17,695 nucleotides of DNA, from positions 1-17,695 of the forward strand of contig JAEVZA010000236.1 of the NCBI GenBank assembly GCA_023392475.1. Reading direction: 5' to 3'. Source of the DNA: Actinomycetes bacterium (GTDB lineage: Bacteria; Actinomycetota; Acidimicrobiia; Acidimicrobiales; Microtrichaceae). Below are positions 1-6,141 of this stretch, piece by piece. The translations under genes and the position numbers were made by a program. Position 1 is the stretch's first letter. Every line of letters begins with the position of its first letter. A model generated the notes under the pieces. That model did no database searches. It saw only the letters and a program-made list of their open reading frames with translations, and was not told the origin of the DNA.

Positions 1-999
1 ACCGAGCGCAGCGGCGAGCCCACCGCCCGCCGGCTCACCACCACGACGACCGCGGCACCGCCGGCCGGCACCGCGGCCGCGCCGGGGCCGGAGCGGCCCC
101 GCCTGCCCGTGCAGGTCGGCGTCGTCGACGGGACGCCGCGCGTCACCGCGCAGATCGAGGTCGCGGGCCGTCCGGTCACCGTCGTGGTCGACACGGGTTC
201 GTCGGGCCTGCTGCTGGCACCCGCGGGGGGTGCCGGGGTGCAGCCGGGTACCGCGACCTCGCAGCTGGACCTGGAGGCCGGGACGATGACCGTCCAGGAG
301 GGCACCGCACCGGTGTCGTTCGGCGACGTGACGACCGGCCCGATCGGCGTCGGCGTGATCCAGGGCCTCACGTGCGCGGCGGACGCCGGCGCGCCGTGCG
401 ACCAGCAGGCGGCGATCGACGGCCTGCTGAGCGGCACCGACGGGCTGCTCGGCATCGGCCTGGCCGACGGCCCGCCGACGACCGCCACCTTCGACCCGTT
501 CCTGCAGCTCCCCGCGCCGTACGACGCCGGCTACACGGTGGACCTCACCGGCCCGTCACCCGCCGTCGTGTTCGGGGCCGTCGAGGTCGGACCGACCTCC
601 GTCACCACGCCGTTCCTGGCGAACACCCCGTCGACGTACCCGACGGGCGCGCCGGCGTTCCAGAAGGACGCGCAGCTGTGCTGGACCGTCGGGCAGGGCT
701 CCGGGTGCGGCCTCACGGACTTCGACACCGGCAACCCGGTCACCGCGCTCGCACCCGGCGCCGTCGCCGGGCTGCCTGCGTCGGGCCTCGTCCCGGCCGG
801 GACGTCGATCGCGGTCGCGACCCAGGCCGGCCGACCGGTGTGGCAGCTGACCACGGGCGGCCGCGAGGGCGTCGACGCCACCGAGGTGCTGCCCGGGCTC
901 CCGCCGCCGACGCAGTTCAACACCGGCATCGCGTTCTTCAGCTCGAACCGCCTCGGCTACGACGTGGCCAACGCGCGGTTCGTGATCACCCCGGCGTGA
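1..999 (+). CDS. Secreted pepsin-like aspartic peptidase, 5' end outside window
   Basis: The reading frame is open from base 1, so the start and any signal peptide lie upstream. The visible part begins with a Thr/Ala/Pro-rich linker (about bases 1-105), typical of exported or lipid-anchored proteins. Two aspartic-protease signatures follow: VVDTGSSG (catalytic Asp codon 190-192) and DFDTGNPV (Asp codon 724-726). Two DTG motifs about 178 codons apart indicate a bilobed, pepsin-like fold rather than a one-motif retropepsin. Four cysteines, in TCAADAGAPC and LCWTVGQGSGC, could form disulfides, which fits an extracytoplasmic location. The end (GIAFFSSNRLGYDVANARF) resembles the C-terminal strand region of pepsin-like enzymes. 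DUF3443, a bacterial family with a similar VDTGSSG motif, is an alternative label. Peptidase activity is inferred from the motifs; the substrate is unknown. The 3' end overlaps the convergent fae-like gene by 14 bp. Confidence 0.75.
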   Translation, partial: TERSGEPTARRLTTTTTAAPPAGTAAAPGPERPRLPVQVGVVDGTPRVTAQIEVAGRPVTVVVDTGSSGLLLAPAGGAGVQPGTATSQLDLEAGTMTVQEGTAPVSFGDVTTGPIGVGVIQGLTCAADAGAPCDQQAAIDGLLSGTDGLLGIGLADGPPTTATFDPFLQLPAPYDAGYTVDLTGPSPAVVFGAVEVGPTSVTTPFLANTPSTYPTGAPAFQKDAQLCWTVGQGSGCGLTDFDTGNPVTALAPGAVAGLPASGLVPAGTSIAVATQAGRPVWQLTTGGREGVDATEVLPGLPPPTQFNTGIAFFSSNRLGYDVANARFVITPA

Positions 1000-1483
1000 A
1001 GAACGGGTTCCACACCGCCTCGCGGACGGCGAGCACGTCCGCGACCGGCGGGTAGCCGACGACGCCCGACCGGAGGGCGTCGAGCGTCGCCTGCCGGTTG
1101 TTCCGGTACACGAGCGACGCGTCCGATGCGGCGGGGTCGACCCACACCGCGCAGATGAGCACGGTGCCGATCACGTCGGCCTCGGCCACGAGCCCGTCGG
1201 CCAGCGCGTCGATCACGCCACCGGCGATCCCCGCCTGCGCCGGCCCCCACGTCAGCCGCGCGTGCCCGTCGCCGGCGATCGGCGCCTTGTTGACGAACAG
1301 CGTCGGCGGCTGCACGGCGAGGCCCGGCTGCGCAACGACGAGGAACGGCGCGTGACCGGCGGACGGCCCGGCGAGGGCCGTGGCGAACGCGGTGCCCACG
1401 GGGCCCTCGCGGTCGCCGAGGACGGCGTTGACGTGCGCGGCCTCGGGGCCGCTGCCGGTGAACCCCTCGCCGACCAGGTACAT
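986..1483 (-). CDS. fae: Fae-like formaldehyde-activating enzyme homologue
   Basis: This 165-residue protein matches the formaldehyde-activating enzyme family along its length: the start MYLVGEGFTGSGPEAAH, the DREGPVGTAFATAL segment, the SAGHAPFLVV stretch and the LTWGPAQAGIAGGVIDAL helix. Canonical Fae condenses formaldehyde with tetrahydromethanopterin to give methylene-H4MPT. The proposed catalytic histidine is present (His17), but the His-x-Asp seen in canonical Fae reads His-Val-Asn here. About 15-20 residues (ending EAVWNPFFTPG) extend past the usual single-domain end. The ATG shares one base with the TGA of the oxygenase gene upstream (TGATG), so translation is probably coupled. Family membership is well supported. 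The cofactor and reaction are uncertain, because most actinobacteria are not known to make methanopterin and no such gene is in this window. A formaldehyde-binding or sensing role is possible. Confidence 0.85.
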   Translation of the reverse strand: MYLVGEGFTGSGPEAAHVNAVLGDREGPVGTAFATALAGPSAGHAPFLVVAQPGLAVQPPTLFVNKAPIAGDGHARLTWGPAQAGIAGGVIDALADGLVAEADVIGTVLICAVWVDPAASDASLVYRNNRQATLDALRSGVVGYPPVADVLAVREAVWNPFFTPG

Positions 1484-2289
1484 CAGACGGCCTCGGGGAG
1501 GCGGCCGTAGCGGACGAGCTTGAGCAGCTCGGATGAATCGGTGCCCGGTTCGGAGTCGTAGGCGAGCAGCGCGACGAGCCGCGGCGTCGGTCCCTCGACG
1601 GGCGTGACCCGGTGCATCGAGTGGCGCCCGGCGAACACCATCAGCGCGCCCGGTTTGAACGGGACGTGGGTCACGGGGCCACGGTCGCCGCCCAGGACGG
1701 CGGCGACGGAGTCGTAGCGCTCGTCACCGGCGTCGCGGAGCCGCGACGCCACTTCGAAGTCGCCGCCCACCTCCGAGCTGCGCACGGCGATCGACGTCAC
1801 GAAGTCGGTCTGGTCGAAGTGCCAGCCGAGCTCGTCGCCGTCGGCCATCGACGCCACGTTGAGCGCGCCGAGCGGGTCGGCGTAGCGGTGGATCTCGTCG
1901 AGGCCGACGACGTCGCGCACGAACGTCGCGAGCGGCTCCCACTCGTAGAGCGTGCGGAGGGCCGAGCGCCCGTCGAAGCGGTCGTACGCGACCGCGGTCA
2001 GCGAGCTGCGGACGAGGTGCCGGCGCGGGTGGCCGTCGGGAGCGCCCTCGTCGGGCAGGCCGAGGTACGGGGTCCCCTCGACGGAGGAGTGGTGCCCGGT
2101 CGGCACGAGCGCGTCGAGGGCCACGACGAGGTCCGCCAGCGCGTCCGGCCGCACGAAGCCCGGCAGCACGACGATGCCGTCGGCCTCGAGCATCCCGCGG
2201 GCCCGCTCGACGAGGTCGTCGCGTCCGGGCCCCACGATCGGGTAGCGGTCCAGGTCGAGCAGGGCGGCGGGGTCGGGCACCGCGCGCAC
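1483..2289 (-). CDS. Fe(II)/2-oxoglutarate-dependent oxygenase
   Basis: The 268-residue protein has the double-stranded beta-helix signature of Fe(II)/2OG oxygenases. The metal triad is His157 and Asp159 in LGWHFDQTDF plus the distal His226 in AGRHSMHRV, with Arg237 (TPRLVALLAYD) placed to bind the 2-oxoglutarate carboxylate. The intact Asp of HxD argues for hydroxylation or demethylation rather than halogenation; 2OG halogenases have Gly or Ala there. The overall pattern resembles actinobacterial HalD/BesE-like or ArpA-type proteins. The start is a GTG with little Shine-Dalgarno sequence, 21 bp after the Dabb gene; a second GTG three codons in is an alternative. It sits between the Dabb gene and the fae-like gene. 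If it removes a methyl group oxidatively it would release formaldehyde, which would explain the partnership with Fae, but the substrate is unknown. Confidence 0.8.
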   Translation of the reverse strand: MRAVPDPAALLDLDRYPIVGPGRDDLVERARGMLEADGIVVLPGFVRPDALADLVVALDALVPTGHHSSVEGTPYLGLPDEGAPDGHPRRHLVRSSLTAVAYDRFDGRSALRTLYEWEPLATFVRDVVGLDEIHRYADPLGALNVASMADGDELGWHFDQTDFVTSIAVRSSEVGGDFEVASRLRDAGDERYDSVAAVLGGDRGPVTHVPFKPGALMVFAGRHSMHRVTPVEGPTPRLVALLAYDSEPGTDSSELLKLVRYGRLPEAV

Positions 2290-2310
2290 GCTACTGCCGG
2301 GGGCCCGCCA

Positions 2311-2604
2311 TCAGAGGTCGTGCTGGATCGCCGTCCGGGCGGCGAGGATCGGGCGGATCCGCTCGGCGAGCACCTGCTGGTGCACGGGGTGGTCGCGGTA
2401 GGCCAGGTAGCCGTCGACGTCGTCGCAGTCGGCGACGATGACGAGGTCGGCGTTGCCCTCGGCGAGGCCGGCGTCGCGCCCGACCACGTAGCTGCGCAGC
2501 TGCGGGATCTGCGACGGGAGCTCGAGCAGCGCGGCCACGACCTCGTCCACCTGCTCCTCGGTGGCGTCGGCGGAGAAGGTGAGGGCGGACACGTGGCGGA
2601 ACAT
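2311..2604 (-). CDS. Dabb (stress-responsive alpha/beta barrel) family protein
   Basis: This 97-residue protein is a full-length Dabb domain, a dimeric alpha/beta barrel of the ferredoxin-like type. It shows the family landmarks: an N-terminal beta strand with MFRHVSALTF, a central QIPQLRSYVVGRD segment, a GNADLVIVADCDD strand and the YLAYRDHPVHQQVL helix. Dabb proteins include cyclases (such as olivetolic acid cyclase) and many uncharacterised stress proteins, so the family alone does not give a reaction. It is the first gene of the Dabb-oxygenase-Fae operon. No Shine-Dalgarno is visible, but a TACGAT -10 box ends six bases before the ATG, so the mRNA is probably leaderless. Family assignment is confident; its role with the oxygenase is unknown. 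Confidence 0.85.
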   Translation of the reverse strand: MFRHVSALTFSADATEEQVDEVVAALLELPSQIPQLRSYVVGRDAGLAEGNADLVIVADCDDVDGYLAYRDHPVHQQVLAERIRPILAARTAIQHDL

Positions 2605-2610
2605 GGGCCG

Positions 2611-2616
2611 ATCGTA
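2611..2616 (-). promoter_or_regulatory. Candidate leaderless -10 box for the Dabb operon
   Basis: On the minus strand TACGAT is followed by six bases and then the Dabb ATG. This puts the transcription start at or within a base or two of the start codon. It fits the actinobacterial TANNNT consensus and the absence of a Shine-Dalgarno. Confidence 0.5.
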
Positions 2617-2631
2617 GGCAGGCCGGACGCG

Positions 2632-2660
2632 CCGAGGGCCCCGCTCGACGGGGCCCTCGG
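2632..2660. promoter_or_regulatory. Perfect 11-bp palindrome upstream of the Dabb operon
   Basis: CCGAGGGCCCC, a seven-base spacer (GCTCGAC) and GGGGCCCTCGG form a perfect inverted repeat. It lies 28-56 bases upstream of the Dabb ATG, over the expected -35 region if that mRNA is leaderless, so it could be an operator. It could instead be a terminator lacking a U-tract for transcripts from the MscS-like gene. The spacer GCTCGA (2643-2648) is also complementary to TCGAGC at 2662-2667, which allows an alternative pairing or pseudoknot if the region is transcribed. Confidence 0.5.
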
Positions 2661-2665
2661 ATCGA

Positions 2666-2712
2666 GCACTCAGGGGAATCCTGTTGAAGCACCAGCAGGG
2701 AGACAGGAGTGC
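2666..2712. other. Imperfect inverted repeat, possible structured element
   Basis: Read on the minus strand, GCACTC followed directly by CTGT can pair with ACAG and GAGTGC, separated on the 3' side by a nine-base bulge, around an 18-base inner region. It borders the perfect palindrome at 2632-2660. It may be part of a regulatory site or RNA structure; it matches no riboswitch class I recognise. The rest of this roughly 260-bp gap shows no gene. Confidence 0.25.
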
Positions 2713-2800
2713 GGATGGTTCCGGTCCGGCGCTGCCGTCCCGGTGTGGTCAGGGGTACTGACGCACGGGCGGCCCGAAAGTCGCGGATCCCGTCGAGATT

Positions 2801-2832
2801 CCCCGCGGATGAGCCGATCGGCCCATCCGGGG
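2801..2832 (-). terminator. Strong hairpin downstream of the MscS-like gene
   Basis: The core 2807-2828 reads GGATGGGCC-GATC-GGCTCATCC on the minus strand, nine pairs (one G-U) around a GATC loop. It is extended by a CCCC/GGGG stem with a two-base bulge. It starts about 30 bases after the stop codon of the MscS-like gene. There is no T-run, as is common for high-GC actinobacterial terminators. The G-U pair fits use as minus-strand RNA. Confidence 0.5.
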
Positions 2833-2863
2833 CCGCCGCGCCGGCCCGGGCGGGCACCCCCGC

Positions 2864-3595
2864 TCAGGGCCGGACGGAGAACGGCCGCTCGAGGAGCTGC
2901 GAGTTCGGGACGTGCAGGTGGTCGCCGTCGCCCAGCCGGATCTCGACCGTGGTCGGGTGGACCTGGACGATGCGGCCCGTCACGGGCGACCCGTCCGCGT
3001 CCCGGCAGACGAGCTCCCAGCCCTCCCGCAGCTGGTGGCGGAGGGCGCGGCCGGCGGCCAGCTGGGAGGCCACGGCGCGACCGCCGAAGGCCGAGAGGAG
3101 CGCCAGGGCGACCGCCGGGACGGCCAGCACGATCACGACGACGACCGCGATCATCGTCTGGTCGACGCCCACCTGGTTCAGCGCGAGCACGGACGCGGCC
3201 ACCATGATCACGATGCGGAGGAAGCGCTCCAGGTTCTTCTGGCGCACCCCGCTGGCACGGCGGGCGGACTGGCCGACCGCCGCGGCCACGGCCACCGCGA
3301 CGGCGTAGCCGACGATCAGCATGAGCAGGGCGAGGAGCAGGTTCGGCAGGTCGTCGCTGATCCGGTCGCCGAGGTCCCGGAGGGTGTCGACGTCGAGCAC
3401 GCCGACGGCGATGACGATGCCGATCGCGGTGGCGGCCCAGAAGACGAAGTTGCCCATCGCCTTCGCGGTGGCGCGCACCTCCGGCGTGCGGTCGGGTCCG
3501 CCCCGCGCCGCGCGCACGAGCCGCCCGCCGAGCTCGCCGAGGAGCAGGCCGCTCCCGAGGGCGACCGCCGCCCAGATCCACTGTTCAGTCTTCAT
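2864..3595 (-). CDS. MscS-like / conserved TM-helix membrane protein
   Basis: The 243-residue protein has about five hydrophobic segments (near residues 6-23, 48-66, 85-106, 124-142 and 146-167). A short C-terminal domain follows (about 185-240: VTGRIVQVHPTTVEIRL then VPNSQLLERPFSV), matching the beta-domain motif of small-conductance mechanosensitive channels, where PNS is typical. It lacks the long C-terminal vestibule domain of full MscS, so it belongs to the short conserved TM-helix group. A membrane-tension-gated pore is the family expectation; gating here is untested. The ATG lies inside the end of the preceding small acidic gene (11-bp overlap), so it is very probably the third gene of the ECF sigma operon. 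This context suggests a membrane output or input of a stress response. Confidence 0.75.
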   Translation of the reverse strand: MKTEQWIWAAVALGSGLLLGELGGRLVRAARGGPDRTPEVRATAKAMGNFVFWAATAIGIVIAVGVLDVDTLRDLGDRISDDLPNLLLALLMLIVGYAVAVAVAAAVGQSARRASGVRQKNLERFLRIVIMVAASVLALNQVGVDQTMIAVVVVIVLAVPAVALALLSAFGGRAVASQLAAGRALRHQLREGWELVCRDADGSPVTGRIVQVHPTTVEIRLGDGDHLHVPNSQLLERPFSVRP

Positions 3596-3920
3596 CGTCG
3601 TTCCCTTCGGGTACCCCGTCGGCAGGGACGGGGTCGTCGGTGAGGATCGTGGCGACGGTGCGCCAGCCGAGCCCCAGCAGGTCCATGCCGATGCTGAGCG
3701 CCGAGCGGCCGTGCAGGGCCCGGTCGACGGTGTCGGCGGTGCGACGCTCGATGTCGGTCGGCGGCTCGAGCAGGGCGCGCAGGGACAGCCCGATGGCGTC
3801 GTCCGTGGCGTCGAGCTCGGCGTCCAGGGCGGCCTCGTCGAGGACGTCGTCGACCTGGTCGACGTCGTCCGGCGGGCTGACGGGATCCTCGGGATCGACG
3901 GGTGGGGTCACGTCGGTCAC
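3585..3920 (-). CDS. Small acidic protein of unknown function, coupled to ECF sigma factor
   Basis: I do not recognise this 111-residue protein. Its first third is very acidic and Pro-rich (VTDVTPPVDPEDPVSPPDD onward). A helical middle follows (LSLRALLEPPTDIERRTADT and RALHGRSALSIGMDLLGLGW), and the tail is acidic (GNDDED). It has no transmembrane segment, no signal peptide and no HxxxCxxC zinc motif of ZAS-type anti-sigma factors. The GTG start overlaps the sigma-factor TGA as GTGA, and the stop lies 11 bp inside the MscS-like gene, so both junctions suggest translational coupling. The position directly after an ECF sigma gene is where an anti-sigma factor usually sits. An atypical soluble anti-sigma or adaptor to the membrane protein is therefore a reasonable but unproven guess. 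Confidence 0.65.
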   Translation of the reverse strand: MTDVTPPVDPEDPVSPPDDVDQVDDVLDEAALDAELDATDDAIGLSLRALLEPPTDIERRTADTVDRALHGRSALSIGMDLLGLGWRTVATILTDDPVPADGVPEGNDDED

Positions 3921-4474
3921 GGCTCCTCCTCGTGCGGGTCCTCGACCGCGGCCTGCAGCGCACGGCGGGCGCGCAGCAGGCGGGTCTTGACGGTGGGCAC
4001 CGGCACCTCCAGGGCGTCGGCGATCTGCTGGTACGACAGCCCCTCGACCTCGCGCAGCACGACGATCGTGCGCGACACCTCGTCGAGCTGGTCGAGGGCG
4101 GCGCGCACGGACGCGAGCCCGTCGAGCGCAGCGGCGCGGGCCGAGGTCTCGTCGCCCCCCGGGCGCTCGGGCAGGTCCTCGGGCGCGACGGCCCGGTCCC
4201 GTCGTCGCCGCAGGGACGAGATGGCCGTGTTGTGGGCGATGCGCAGGACCCAGGTCCGCACGGAGGCGTCGCCGCGGAAGTCGCCGAGCGACTCCCACGC
4301 CTTGACCATCGTCTCCTGCACCACGTCCTCGGCGAGGCCGCGGTCGTGGAGGATGCCGTAGGCGACGCGGAAGACCGCGTCGGCGTGCTCGTCGATGAGC
4401 TCGCGGAGCTGCCGGTCCAGCGCGGGGCGCCGGTCGTCCGGCGGTCGGCGGTGGCGGCGGGGGAGCGGGAGCAC
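3917..4474 (-). CDS. ECF-type RNA polymerase sigma factor
   Basis: This 185-residue protein has both ECF domains. Sigma region 2 is at about residues 25-92: FRVAYGILHDRGLAEDVVQE, the TMVKAWESLGDFRGDASVRTW stretch and a basic end SSLRRRR. Sigma region 4 is at about 123-174: SRTIVVLREVEGLSYQQIAD and the recognition helix VPTVKTRLLRARRAL. It would direct RNA polymerase to a small stress or envelope regulon. I chose the GTG at 4472-4474; the frame stays open further upstream but without homology, and a GAGGA lies close before this GTG. The end overlaps the next gene by GTGA. Two copies of an 11-bp repeat lie just upstream and may be part of an autoregulated promoter. Confidence 0.88.
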   Translation of the reverse strand: MLPLPRRHRRPPDDRRPALDRQLRELIDEHADAVFRVAYGILHDRGLAEDVVQETMVKAWESLGDFRGDASVRTWVLRIAHNTAISSLRRRRDRAVAPEDLPERPGGDETSARAAALDGLASVRAALDQLDEVSRTIVVLREVEGLSYQQIADALEVPVPTVKTRLLRARRALQAAVEDPHEEEP

Positions 4475-4481
4475 TGGTCCT

Positions 4482-4521
4482 CGGGATCCGGTGGCCGGCG
4501 ATCGGCCCGACGGGATCCGGT
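4482..4521. repeat. 11-bp direct repeat pair between divergent genes
   Basis: CGGGATCCGGT occurs at 4482-4492 and again at 4511-4521, in the same orientation, 29 bp start to start. The 137-bp gap separates the ECF sigma gene (-) from the hydrolase-oxidoreductase gene (+). The repeats are candidate regulator-binding sites or tandem promoter elements. Confidence 0.45.
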
Positions 4522-4611
4522 CGGGGCGCCGGCCGTCGGTCCAGTGTGGGGGGCTCCGCGCCGAAAGCGTCGCGGTTGCGGCCGGTCGCGGCGGGCGGGG
4601 AGAGTGCGGGG

Positions 4612-6141
4612 ATGCGTGACTTCGACGCCGGGAGCGGCGTGCTCGTCGCCCTGCACGGACACGGCGACGAGCCCTCGACCGCCCGCACGTGGGGCCGTCG
4701 GTTGGCCCCGGCCGGCTGGGAGGTCGTCGCACCGGGCGGCCCGGTCGGCCACGACGGTGTCCGCAGCTGGTTCCCGACCGGCGCACGGGGCGCCGACGGC
4801 GAGGCCGTCCGGCGCTCGGCCGGGCGGATCGGCGAGCTCGTGGCGCAGCTGCGTGGGGACGGTCGACCGGTCGTCGTGGCGGGCTTCTCGCAGGGCGGCG
4901 CCCTCGCGCTCTGCCTCGGCACCTCGGGGGTGCAGCCCGACGCCGTCGTGTGCCTGTGCGGGTTCCTGCCCGACGTCGACGAAGCCGGTTGGGTGGGCTC
5001 GCTGGTGGCGGCACCGCGGTCCGGGCCCGTCCACCCGCCGACCCTGGTGCTGTCCGCGGACGCCGACGAGCACGTCCCCGCCTTCCTCGGCGACGACGCC
5101 GCCGCGGTGCTCGCGCAAGCCGGGCGCGACGTGACCTCCGACGTGGTCCACGGCGGCCACGACGTGTCGCCCGAGATCTCGGAGCGGGCGCGCGCCTGGG
5201 TGGGCCAGCAGGTGTCGCGGCGGATGCGCGTCTCGCTCGGCCTCCCCGTGGACCGCGTGCGCACCGGCGCGGAGCTCGTCTCGGGCGAGGCAATCGCCGA
5301 GCTCGCCGTCGCGTACGAGCGGCTCGGCTACGACGCCGCGTACGTCACCGACCACCCGGCGCCCGACGACCGGTGGCTGGCCGGCGGCGGCCACCAGGCG
5401 ATGGAGCCGACGGTCGCGCTGACCGCCGCGGCGTGCGCGACGCGGCGGCTGCTCCTCCACACGAACGTGTACGTGCTGCCGTACCGGAACCCGTTCCTCG
5501 CCGCGAAGGCGCTGGCGTCGCTCGACGTCGTGTCGGGCGGCCGGCTCGTGGTCGGCGTCGCGGCCGGGTACCTGCGCCCCGAGTTCGCCGCCCTCGGTGC
5601 CGGCTTCGAGGACCGCACCGACCGCCTCGAGGAGGCGCTCGAGGTGCTGCCGAGGATCTGGGCCGAGTCGTCGCTGGAGGCGACCGGCTCCGGTTGGGAG
5701 GCGGCCGCCGTGAGCGCGGAGCCGCGACCCCGCCAGCGCCCGCACCCACCGATCTGGGTCGGCGGCAACAGCCCCGCGGCGCTCCGCCGGGCCGTGCGGT
5801 GGGCCCAGGGCTGGTCGCCGTTCCCGACGCCGGGCGGCATGGAGCGCGCGGTGCGGACCTCGGCGATCGCGTCGCTCGACGACCTGCGGACCCGGCTGGA
5901 GGGCGCCCGCGTCGCCTGCGAGGAGGCCGGGCGCACCGAGCCCCTCACGATCTGCTTCGTCCCGTTCTCGCTCGGGGCGTACCTCGCGGACCCGGACGGC
6001 GGACTCGCGCCGCTCGTCGACGAGGTGGCGGAGCTCGAGGCCATGGGCGTCCACTGGGTCGCCCTGTCCGTCCCGGGGCTCGCCCGCGCCGAGGTCCGGG
6101 ACCGCGCCGCCGCGCTGGCCGCTGCGCTGCGACTCGGTTGA
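4612..6141 (+). CDS. Fusion of carboxylesterase-type hydrolase and LLM-class F420-type oxidoreductase
   Basis: One uninterrupted frame encodes two complete enzymes (509 residues). Residues 1-204 form an alpha/beta hydrolase of the phospholipase/carboxylesterase type: LHGHGDEP near the start, nucleophile Ser93 in GFSQGG, probable Asp152 in DADEHVP and His183 in GGHDVSPE. Residues 205-509 form a luciferase-like (LLM) flavin/F420 oxidoreductase: MRVSLGLPV, YVTDHPAP, NVYVLPYRNPFLAAKALASL, SGGRLVVGVAAGYLRPEF and PPIWVGGNSP. LLM proteins of this kind usually start at the equivalent of Met205 and are separate genes. No strong Shine-Dalgarno precedes that Met (5224), so a real fusion is favoured over two genes, although internal initiation is possible. 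I prefer the ATG at 4612, where hydrolase homology begins; an in-frame ATG at 4546 adds an unconserved leader. The stop overlaps the transporter start (TGATG). The substrate is unknown. Confidence 0.85.
   Translation: MRDFDAGSGVLVALHGHGDEPSTARTWGRRLAPAGWEVVAPGGPVGHDGVRSWFPTGARGADGEAVRRSAGRIGELVAQLRGDGRPVVVAGFSQGGALALCLGTSGVQPDAVVCLCGFLPDVDEAGWVGSLVAAPRSGPVHPPTLVLSADADEHVPAFLGDDAAAVLAQAGRDVTSDVVHGGHDVSPEISERARAWVGQQVSRRMRVSLGLPVDRVRTGAELVSGEAIAELAVAYERLGYDAAYVTDHPAPDDRWLAGGGHQAMEPTVALTAAACATRRLLLHTNVYVLPYRNPFLAAKALASLDVVSGGRLVVGVAAGYLRPEFAALGAGFEDRTDRLEEALEVLPRIWAESSLEATGSGWEAAAVSAEPRPRQRPHPPIWVGGNSPAALRRAVRWAQGWSPFPTPGGMERAVRTSAIASLDDLRTRLEGARVACEEAGRTEPLTICFVPFSLGAYLADPDGGLAPLVDEVAELEAMGVHWVALSVPGLARAEVRDRAAALAAALRLG

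Noticed and set aside
2605..2863. Known riboswitch class (SAM, cobalamin, THF types) upstream of the Dabb operon
   Set aside because: I could not match any conserved core of these classes, and the -10 box close to the ATG argues against a long leader. Kept only as unexplained palindromes.
1612..3207. Long plus-strand open frame opposite the oxygenase, Dabb and MscS-like genes
   Set aside because: It is antisense to three genes with clear family motifs and its translation is low-complexity (Arg, Gly, Val, Glu, His). Long spurious frames are expected in DNA this GC-rich.
4546..4611. N-terminal extension of the hydrolase-oxidoreductase from an earlier ATG
   Set aside because: The added 22 residues have no hydrolase similarity, and the ATG at 4612 begins where family similarity begins.
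3592..6054. Long minus-strand open frame opposite the hydrolase-oxidoreductase gene
   Set aside because: It has Arg/Pro/Ala-rich low-complexity translation with no motif, and is the reverse shadow of a strongly supported coding region.
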